This document shows, piece by piece, positions 55,187-64,000 of a stretch of 64,000 nucleotides of DNA. The stretch is from Schistosoma haematobium (taxonomy: Eukaryota > Platyhelminthes > Trematoda > Strigeidida > Schistosomatidae), in contig NC_067197.1 of assembly GCF_000699445.3 (NCBI RefSeq), positions 33,711,809 through 33,775,808 of the forward strand, written 5' to 3'. The notes under the pieces were generated by a model. It had not been told where the DNA came from. It ran no database searches and saw only the letters and a list, made by a program, of their open reading frames with translations. A program made the position numbers and the translations under genes. Within the stretch, counting starts at the first letter, position 1. Every line of letters starts with the position of its first letter.

Positions 55187-58100
55187 TCATGAGTTAATCA
55201 CAGGAGATGCTTGTTCCTTATTGTTTGATCCGACAGGTCTCGGTTTCCCATAAGTAAATGGAACGTAGCGATATTTGATCATATGCTGTATCGTACAAAA
55301 GAAAAAAAGTCAAACAAGCAACAGAAATGATTAAATGTTACATATTTATAAAGCAATGGAATAAATAATGATGGACTGAATGATGTATTTGACAGAGAAG
55401 AACAAGAACAAGTTGTCAGTACCTTTTAAATGTTACAATTAACGTAGCCATCCGTAGTTGAATTTGACTGTCGTTAAATGCAAACAGTCACACAATAAGT
55501 TGACATCTCATTTTGTGAACCAATTGTCCGAATGAATTAACTGAAGCATACAACAGGTACTAACTGACAATAGAGTACCTGAGGTAGTCTTTTTATTTAT
55601 ATGTTGGATACTGGTGTACTGATTCAGTTTTAATCCTGAGTGACCTGATTGTATCATAGTATATAAAGGATAAAGTTCTATTCATTGATTTCGTTTGAAT
55701 ATTCTCAATATCAGTGAATACTTTTAATTTTCTCATTTTGTTTCTTTTCTTAGAACCATATTTAATTATTTTATCATTAATATTAACACTACCCATTCGC
55801 CAATTATTAATTTTATTTTGCTATATTGAAGTAGTGTGGCAGCTTAGGGAAATGTACATTTGTGCCAGGTTCTATGATGACTAGAACTGAGTAGCTGAAA
55901 TGAAATAGCAAACAGCAGATTATTGAAATGGTGGCTCTATAACCACAGTAACCAAATTCTAACCATTAGGTCGCAGGTTTAAACTTCAATCTATCTACTT
56001 CAATTTCGAAGGTCGGGTAGCATTACTAACCATCACACGGAGTGAAACTCTAATCCGGCTACTCGAACTTTTAACGCGTTAAGTTATCAAGAAATAGGGG
56101 GTAAATGGTCTTTCTTAAATAATTAGGGTTTGAAAAGCTTTTCAATATATGAATAGAACAATACTATGGAACATTATCAACAAACACATATGTATATATT
56201 CTTCTGTGGAACCTGAGGGTAAAATAGTCATTGCCACAGTACGTGAACTGATCTACAAAACCTGAATATCGCACCTAACAATATAATAAAAGGTAACGAA
56301 AAGTTAGCATTTGATATCTGAAGTTTTCCACGTGAAACTCAATGGAGTTATAAAACTTAAAACAAACTGATAGGACGAATAGTGGATTAAACAAATAGGC
56401 AATATTAACTGCACATAAGTAAATATTATAAAAAGTGATAAAACAAACCTTAATTTGCTTCTTCATCATAATAGCAAACAACATTATAAAATACATTACT
56501 AGTATCGGCCAAAATACTGGAATATCCAAGAATGGAAGATATGTGCAAAATATACTGACTGCAACGGCACGGACGGTGGAGAGCCTGTAATGTATTAGGA
56601 AATGCAGTCGTTTGCTAACACGAATGAGAATGATGGGTTTAGATGTTGGGTATCTTTAAAGTGATTTTTAACACACTCTCCAAATAGAGCTAGTTTTAAA
56701 TGAAGACAATCAACTTACATGGAAGCAATATAGGAATTGTTGTGACTACATACTCGGCTATTACAATTATCATTAGCATAATAGAAGAGAAACCTAGTGA
56801 GTTAATGACAAAACCAAGAAACTTAAAACGAAGAATCGAAAACAATAAACAAGATCTTCAGATAATAAACAAAAGGAAATGTATGGTTGGATTACAACTA
56901 CAGACTTTACCAGTAAAAACCAAGACATAAGTAAAAATAGATGTCAGTGAGTTTGTGACTTGATAGGGTTTCACTTTGGTTAATCAAAGTAATCTCCCAA
57001 CCTCATGAAGTCGTCGAAGTGATATAAGTAGGAAAAATAGTAACTAGATAAGAGACACTTTAACCAGACTTAATCTATAACACAAAGAATCGAAATAACC
57101 AGTTTACTAATAAGTTTTCAAAACAAAATAAATGTTTATTTCTAATGATTCGATTCGTTATAACTAGTGCTTGATGGCACAATGCCTGTGGCACAACCTT
57201 AGGAATGACCAACCGTTTCTTGATTCATATGCTAAAGCATAAAAGTAGTCAGTATGTCCAGGTTAATAAGTACTAAGCTTTCGTAAGTTTCATAGATCTG
57301 GCAGTGACTCATCTATCTGAAATGAAGCAATTACTGTATGCAAATCTAAAGACGCTTATGTACCTAACATGCCCCAAAATACCCTAGTTCGATCGAGAGT
57401 GGGGAGTCAACTCTCCCTTTCGAATAAAATGAAAATGACAATATTTATTGAAAATTCTATTCTCGCTTCGATTTACAGTCAAACGATTCACATTATTATT
57501 ATTATTTACTATGTCATTTACTCACTCTCTTTTATTCCCACTTTATGTATTCCTATTTTTCGACTTATACAGCAGCTCGCCTATAGTGGGAACTCGGTTC
57601 TATCTGAACGTTCTCGATTCACTGCCTGGTTAAAAATTGTATGTTACCACCAAATACGAATACTGAAGCAGTTTTTCTGAAACCACGTGCACCATTCAAA
57701 CTGGCTGCCTTCAACGTTCGCGCACTTATGCAGGTCGGACAACAGATGGGGCTGGCTATGTCTTTGGAAAGTCTTAATATCGACGTTTGTTGTCTGTCCG
57801 AGACCCGTATTCGAGACTCTGATGAAGTGCCACAAGTTCGCTCTCCATCTGTCGCTTCAAAAACCTTGTTTTATGTGCGTTTATCCGGGGTCCCTGTGGC
57901 ATCTTCGTCTGGTCTTGCTGGCGTTGGTGTCGCACTAAGCGCTAGAGCTGAGGCAGCACTAATCGATTAGATCCCCATCAACAGTCGGCTATGTGCTGTT
58001 AGATTAGAAAGTTCCACCAAAGTGAGAAGAAATCGGCGTGAGAAACAATGTCTTTTCGTCATCTCCGCCTATGCCCCGACAGATTGCAGCCCGGATGCAA

Positions 58101-61100
58101 TCAAGTATGAATTCTACCACCAGTTATCTGTTCTTCTCCAGAAAGTGCGTTCGGCAGATATTGTAGTACTAGCCGGAGACTTGAATGCTCAAGTCGGGCG
58201 TCTAGACACAGAAGAGAATCGTTTGGGTGGCCTATGGGGACTTGCTGGTCGCAGGACAGATAACGGAGACCGTCTACTGCAACTGTGCACAGACCACAAC
58301 CTGTTTCTGGCTAGCACTAACTTTCGGCACAGTCATCGCCGATGTGCCACCTGGCGTCCTTCCTCTGCATCTCAAGCATGAACTCAGATTGGTCACATCG
58401 CGATCAGCTACCGCTGGCGTGGTTGTTGTCCAGGACTGCCGCTCCTTTTGGAGTACACATCTGGACTCTGATCATGCCTTGGTCTGCGCCAATCTTACCT
58501 TACTTTTCAGTGGCCAACGAAGTGACCGCCACCAACGGATTGATGTCAGCAAGTTTGTTGGAACTAAGTATCGAACCGAGCTAGCTTCTAGGCTAGCTAC
58601 CATCCCACCGAATAGTATAGATGAGCATTGGTTGCAACTTCATGACGCCATCAAAATGGCGAGTAAAACCGCTTGCATCTTTGCAAAATGTCCCGCTTAT
58701 AAGCACTGGGTTGCTTCAGGCTACTTCTGATTGCGTCCATTGTCATGGCGTCATGAAGTTGCTTATCTTTATTTTTGGGTGGAATGACAGCTAGCCTAAA
58801 AGCCAACTCGGTTCGATACTTAGTTCCAACAAACTTGCTGACATCAATCCGTTGGTGGCGGTCACTTTGTTGGCCACTGAAAAGTAAGGTAAGATTGGCG
58901 CAGACCAAGGCATGATCAGAGTCCAGATGTGTACTCCAAAAGGAGCGGCAGTCCTGGACAACAACCACGCCAGCGGTAGCTGATCGCGATGTGACCAATC
59001 TGAGTTCATGCTTGAGATGCAGAGGAAGGACGCCAGGTGGCACATCGGCGATGACTGTGCCGAAAGTTAGTGCTAGCCAGAAACAGGTTGTGGTCTGTGC
59101 ACAGTTGCAGTAGACGGTCTCCGTTATCTGTCCTGCGACCAGCAAGTCCCCATAGGCCACCCAAACGATTCTCTTCTGTGTCTAGACGCCCGACTTGAGC
59201 ATTCAAGTCTCCGGCTAGTACTACAATATCTGCCGAACGCACTTTCTGGAGAAGAACAGATAACTGGTGGTAGAATTCATACTTGATTGCATCCGGGCTG
59301 CAATCTGTCGGGGCATAGGCGGAGATGACGAAAAGACATTGTTTCTCACGCCGATTTCTTCTCACTTTGGTGGAACTTTCTAATCTAACAGCACATAGCC
59401 GACTGTTGATGGGGATCTAATCGATTAGTGCTGCCTCAGCTCTAGCGCTTAGTGCGACACCAACGCCAGCAAGACCAGACGAAGATGCCACAGGGACCCC
59501 GGATAAACGCACATAAAACAAGGTTTTTGAAGCGACAGATGGAGAGCGAACTTGTGGCACTTCATCAGAGTCTCGAATACGGGTCTCGGACAGACAACAA
59601 ACGTCGATATTAAGACTTTCCAAAGACATAGCCAGCCCCATCTGTTGTCCGACCTGCATAAGTGCGCGAACGTTGAAGGCAGCCAGTTTGAATGGTGCAC
59701 GTGGTTTCAGAAAAACTGCTTCAGTATTCGTATTTGGTGGTAACATACAATTTTTAACCAGGCAGTGAATCGAGAACGTTCAGATAGAACCGAGTTCCCA
59801 CTATAGGCGAGCTGCTGTATAAGTCGAAAAATAGGAATACATAAAGTGGGAATAAAAGAGAGTGAGTAAATGACATAGTAAATAATAATAATAATGTGAA
59901 TCGTTTGACTGTAAATCGAAGCGAGAATAGAATTTTCAATAAATATCACCATTTCATTTTATTTGTGTGTTGGCTGTGATACTGTCCGGATGCCCAAACC
60001 GAAGCAGGTGGTTTTCTTAGGGGGCCACATCCCGAGCGTTTGGCCTAAAGGTCTGACACACAAGGCAATCGAGCATCGTGAGGAGATATAGTCTCGTGGT
60101 AGCCGGTGACCAACGATTGGTTCATACGCCATTTGTTCCCTCAGGATACTTGAGCCCATGTGCACCATTGGTTTGGGATCCGGATAAAGCGCCGGACATT
60201 CGCTGTTTGTTCTCTCATTTTCGTAAACAACACCCCCGCCACGAGAAGGCAGTGAGCAAGACTTCCCTAGCAGAGGTTGTATACGCGTGGCCGTGTGAAA
60301 GCATTTTGAGAGGAAGGGCGGGCCAACCCCACTCTCGGCCACACCAGGGCATTTGGGGGCAAGAAAACCGTCTGCTTTAGCTTGGGTGCCCGAGCAGTAT
60401 TCCAGCCCTCACGCCAAATGATTTGTGTGGTGCATGTTTTGGCACCTTTTGTACCAATGCTATATACTAAATATTGACTGTCCTTATATCAAGCGACACG
60501 CTAGGGGCTTTGGTGTCATAGTAACCTATCAAGTCTTCGGAAATCGCCACATGCACTCCGAACCGACAGGGATCGCTTTCTCTTGGCATTAGATCTCTGC
60601 CGAATTCGCTAGATGGGACTGTATTCAAAACTGGTTTTTAGTTGCAGATGATGTTTGCAGCAATACGTTGATCGACGATAATATGAGTGTTGACAATAAT
60701 GAGAAACGTAGTCTAGCACAGTAAAACACTACAAAACTAGCGACGAAATTAGATCAGCTGAGATTCTTAATGGCAAAACTAACAGCTGCATTTCAACCTT
60801 CTCAGAATGATGCTGAAATAATCATGATCAACGGAAAAGAGTAGCACGATAGATATATATCCACCACTGAATAATGGAAGTATTCTTTTGTGAAACAAAA
60901 TACTACGAAAATTTTGCTAAATTATAATCAATTAAGGTAGTAGTCATGTGAATTACGTTTCTGAACTGTTTTACGTATTACTAATACGTATGGCGTGTAT
61001 GGATAAATCAAAATATAAAACTAACGTTCGAAATACATATAACCTACCACAAAAAAACTAGGAAGCAGAGTCTTACCAGAATTTTGATTCAAGTAATCTT

Positions 61101-61722
61101 GGTATAAAAGGTCTGAACTCTTCACCTACAGTTCGTGGAAGTGTAGGGATTTCATCTAGTAGCCATTTAGGAATATGAATAGCATACACTTACCCGAATA
61201 ATCTGCAGCAGCAGGATCTACTTTTGGAGAAATAAATGATATGAATAAACTCAACAAATATATTGCGAGAGTATAGCTAACTATATGAAAGCCCTGAATA
61301 TAAACATTATGTAACATAAGTCGACGCACCTGAATAGTTGCTATCCGGAGCACGTAAATAGCAAATAACAGCAATGCAAACAGCCATCTAGTTATCCTAT
61401 ACGGATAGAGCTTATCGATTATGGTTTGGTGCATCTGACAAATGATATTAAGGATAATGTACTTCAACGTTAACTAACCACAGTGACCGGGCGACAAACC
61501 TTCGACAGGAATGTATTCGACGACTCATCACTTGTTTGATCCAGCTTCATGATAAAGATTTAGAATGATATCCGTTATTCGTGGTAAAGACCATCCAACA
61601 GCGACTTTAGTCGATAGGCTCGCAAACTGCCACCACTTTAACAACTCACACAGGTTTGGAAAACCCTCCCTAATCTGCGAGAGAAAAAGTCGTTACTTTG
61701 ACTATTCAAACACGAAGCTTTA
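55187..61722 (-). CDS. RER1: RER1, Golgi-to-ER retrieval receptor (start-codon exon not found)
   Basis: Six minus-strand exons: 61722-61665, 61434-61330, 61293-61194, 61155-61077, 56584-56449 and 55285-55187 (TGA). All junctions are GT-AG with matching phases; 191 residues are visible, and the family is about 196 long. The protein reads FFSRRLGR, then MHQTIIDKLYPYRITRW and two membrane segments with GFHIVSYTLAIYLL and SPKVDPA. A cytosolic stretch (EEFRPFIPRLLESKFW) follows, then a second hydrophobic pair containing the family hallmark PVFWPILVMYFIMLF, and a basic tail HMIKYRYVPFTYGK. This is the order of RER1, a four-helix cis-Golgi membrane protein that retrieves ER membrane proteins and unassembled subunits. 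One intron (61294-61329) is only 36 nt. The intron 56585-61076 contains the LINE inverted repeat. The upstream acceptor at 61723 implies a further 5' exon. Confidence 0.93.
55285..56448. other. last RER1 intron with a LINE tail remnant
   Basis: Around 55845-55885 'gcagcttagggaaatgtacatttgtgccaggttc' resembles the tail of the SR2-like LINE copies. Otherwise nothing is recognised. Confidence 0.5.
57423..58665 (+). pseudogene. non-LTR retrotransposon endonuclease region, left arm of inverted repeat
   Basis: Reads FKLAAFNVRALMQVGQQMG, CCLSETRIRDSDEVPQ, a stop at ALID*IPINS, then FVISAYAPTDCSPDAIKYEF, VVLAGDLNAQVGRL and SDHALVCANL after a frameshift. These are endonuclease/exonuclease-phosphatase motifs of a LINE. 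The upstream 'ttatttactcactctc' stretch is leader. Truncated before the RT. Inside the largest RER1 intron. Confidence 0.88.
58745..59962 (-). pseudogene. non-LTR retrotransposon endonuclease region, right arm of inverted repeat
   Basis: Mirror image of 57423-58665, with the same internal stop and frameshift and almost no differences over ~1.2 kb. Differences cluster at the centre (for example LASRLATIPPNSIDE against LAFRLAVIPPKNKDK). The same-strand leader continues to the right. Confidence 0.88.
59963..60430 (-). mobile_element. LINE 5' leader of the right arm
   Basis: GC-rich block unlike its surroundings, continuing upstream (minus strand) of the right-arm endonuclease frame. Open frames on both strands here are not recognised. 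Taken as the 5' untranslated region of the element; the left arm lacks it. Confidence 0.55.
60431..61076. other. RER1 intron, nothing recognised
   Basis: AT-rich, no repeat or frame that I can support. Confidence 0.5.
61294..61329 (-). other. 36-nt micro-intron of RER1
   Basis: Minus strand: GTGCGT...TATATTCAG between ATTCAG and GGCTTT. Removing it joins IATIQ to GFHIV, exactly as in the family. Its length is a multiple of three and it has no stop. Confidence 0.85.
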
Positions 61723-62099
61723 CTGAGGTGTAAAAAAATTGTTTATTCCTTGGGTCCTGAATTCGAAAAGTACAAGAGAGAGAGCAATTACAAAGAGGTT
61801 TATTCTTCATCCCATTGTTTTTGAATCTGGAGGTTAAAAATTGTTTATCGGAGGGATGAGTGAATAAGTTTCAGAAAGTCCACGTTCTCCTACTTCTAAC
61901 AAAGATTCTCAGAACCTACAGATTCTAATCATGAAACTGTTCGCACAAGTTTTTTTGCAAGGTTTTTCGTGTACTGAAGATGCCACAGGTATTCGGAGTT
62001 TGACAACGCTTTAACCAGTAACACCTTCTACTATGAATCGTACCCACCAAGTGAAATCAAAAGTCAGAAGCGATGAGGTTCGAAGATATATTTGATAGA

Positions 62100-62744
62100 C
62101 TATCAATATATCGATGATCCTCTGATCTAATCTGCTTAGTGATTGCAGGGGTTGTTGAGCACGGCGTTCCCACTCGTGATCTGGTGCGGATGAATGACCA
62201 TGAGCCTTCAGCTAGGTGAGTCCATTAAGACTAACGTGTTCAGCATCCAATGTCGAAAACTTACAGAGCTACTTATTTTCGGCACTTATTTACTGTTGCA
62301 GTACTATTCAATGTGTACGATAACTTCGATATGATTTTTGAATAAACTTCATCTGTGATACATTCCAGTCTTTTCCTTTTAAACTTTCTCCAGTACACTA
62401 ATTAGACGTTCTTTCTCCATCCACGTTTGATAGAGCTAAATTTCTGGTCGAACTGCCTTAACAGAGAGTAACGTCCTTTGTGAATGGAGTTAAGAATTTA
62501 TTACTTCATAAATGTATTTGGTTATGGTGAAACTCGATAGTTTTCCTTTCACTATATTGGCTTGGCTGAAAGTGGGTGCATATAATGTTCACACGTATTT
62601 GAATTATCGTATAAACTAGGAATCCCAGAATTAACGCAATTGAATTAAGAAGTAAGACACAAGCACAAACGAATGTATTGTATTTGGAATTTGAAATCGA
62701 GCAATCCACAAGTATCAAGGTATCATTAGTTCGTTCAAACACCA
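62100..62744 (-). mobile_element. presumed 3' LTR of the gypsy fragment (left end undefined)
   Basis: The pol end is followed at once by a purine-rich 'gtggcggatg' and TGGTGTTTGAACGAAC, a plausible LTR start. I cannot place the CA end. The 82-codon frame at 62506-62754 would be LTR sequence, not a gene. Confidence 0.45.
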
Positions 62745-64000
62745 CATCCGCCACGGCTTAAATTGGAGTCTAGGTGTCTGTAATCAATCTTACGTTTTCT
62801 TCTCAAATTCATCCTAAGTCTGTCTGACATTGTATTAGATAAGGATTCTGTATTATCTAGAATGTGCTCATTAGCATTAGAATTAACAACCGAAATTGGA
62901 ACTGACTCACCTGGTTCCTGAAATTGTATTTGATCAACATGTCGACTGTGTGTACTTAAGTCGTTGATGTCTAGAACTCACACCATCGATTTTCCGACGT
63001 TCTTCAGAACAATACCCGTAGATGATCAAAGATCATTTCCTCGATAGTATGTAACTTCTGCAGACTCCAAACATCTCATATTCGACCGAAGAATTCTTCC
63101 TTTCAATAGTTTCGCTGGAGTCTCCTTCGTCACCGAATGTCTGGCATTTCTATATTGCAATAGAAAGGTATCTACTCCCCTCTCCAGCTCATTAAATGTT
63201 GAGGCGGCTACAGAATCAATAGCAGTCTTTAATGTCCTGACAAAATTCTCTGCCTGACCATTAGAACACGGATGTCTGGGAGCAGTAAATAGATGTTTGC
63301 ACCCTATACCGTTCAACCAGGTAGTGACTGCATCTGCAATAAAGTGAGAGCAATTATCAGAGACTAACACCATAGGAACCCCTTCTCGACTAAACACCTT
63401 TCTTAATGCTTGGATTGTGAAATTAGAATTTGGTGAAGTTGTGAAGAAAACTTCGAGCCACTTTGAACAAGAATCAATCACTACTAGTGCATAGTATTTA
63501 CCAAGAAGCGGACCACAATAGTCAGCATGAGTTCTTTGCCAGGCCTCAGACGATACTGGACATGGCGTCCACTTCCAAGGATGATTTATCAACTGATGAC
63601 ATTTCTCACAATTGTTTGCCGTACGACATATATCCGCATTTATCTCTGGCCACCAGCATGTGAGCCTTGCCAAGGACTTCATTTTCTCAACACATGAATG
63701 ATCACTATGAAGATCTTCAAGAACAGATTTACGCAATGAAGGAAGAATGACAACACGATCATTTAAACACAGAATACCATCAGGAGTAGTAGATAGCTCA
63801 TCCCGCTTTGAAACATAAACAGGAAATCTACGTTTCAAATTAGTATTCCAGCCTTTCCGTATAGCACTGACTATACATCCAAAATATCTGCGAGTTTCTC
63901 TAATGAAATCTGAACGTCTCACTGGTAAAGGTTGTACTAACAAACAGTCTGAAGTATTAACAGGTCTATCTTGTTACGACTGTCGAGAAATGTAGTCAAC
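62745..64000 (-). pseudogene. Ty3/gypsy pol fragment: integrase to pol end
   Basis: Minus-strand frame 63943-63026 plus flanks. A zinc-binding region has LHSDHSC and NCEKCHQ. The catalytic core has THADYCGP, LVVIDSCSKW, VSDNCSHF and CSNGQAENFVRTLK, giving D, D and E. After a stop at 63025 the same frame continues as TGIVLKNVGKS and THSRHVDQIQFQEPGE to a pol end SRGGCGV. Another stop lies near 63970. The upstream RT would lie beyond the window. Confidence 0.88.

Noticed and set aside
59959..60380. Open frames of about 100-127 codons on both strands
   Set aside because: They overlap each other on a GC-rich LINE leader; composition explains the lack of stops.
62506..62754. 82-codon minus-strand frame with a hydrophobic stretch, resembling a small membrane protein
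   Set aside because: It begins at the end of the gypsy pol frame in another reading frame and covers the presumed LTR start.

Overview
The window looks like nuclear DNA of a blood fluke (Schistosoma; species not decidable from the sequence). It is AT-rich and intron-rich, with genes split into small exons inside long introns. It is saturated with repeats typical of schistosome genomes: tRNA-derived SINEs that carry hammerhead ribozymes (Sm-alpha-like and a second family), RTE/SR-type non-LTR retrotransposons, Penelope-like elements with a GIY-YIG domain, Ty3/gypsy remnants and short inverted-repeat DNA elements.

Three host genes can be built exon by exon with consistent splice phases. (1) Positions 1-24599, minus strand: the armadillo-repeat part of ODAD2 (ARMC4), an outer dynein arm docking protein. 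Eight contiguous exons are visible and the gene runs off the left edge; its N-terminal exons should lie between about 24.7 and 31 kb, where only weak candidates are seen. (2) Positions 31873-45613, plus strand: SART1/Snu66 of the U4/U6.U5 tri-snRNP, 11 exons and 780 residues, from an ATG to a TAA with a poly(A) signal. (3) Positions 55187-61722, minus strand: RER1, a Golgi membrane protein that returns escaped ER proteins; six exons, lacking only the exon with the start codon. ODAD2 and SART1 are divergent; SART1 and RER1 are convergent.

The rest is mobile DNA, mostly inside introns. Left third: SINEs, Merlin/hAT-like MITEs, a gypsy LTR remnant, Penelope fragments and a dispersed repeat of about 285 bp. 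SART1 introns: a MITE with exact target duplications, several LINE 3' ends and a deleted RTE copy. Intergenic 45.8-55.2 kb: a nearly complete RTE element with 16-bp target site duplications next to a gypsy integrase remnant. RER1's largest intron holds a 2.5-kb near-perfect inverted repeat made of two copies of a LINE endonuclease region. The right edge is a gypsy-type pol fragment on the minus strand.

The most unusual theme is self-cleaving RNA. At least three repeat classes (Sm-alpha-like SINE, a second tRNA-SINE, Penelope-type terminal repeat) carry hammerhead cores. Five loci hold two copies joined head to head, with junctions falling in or near the ribozyme or the pol III promoter boxes.
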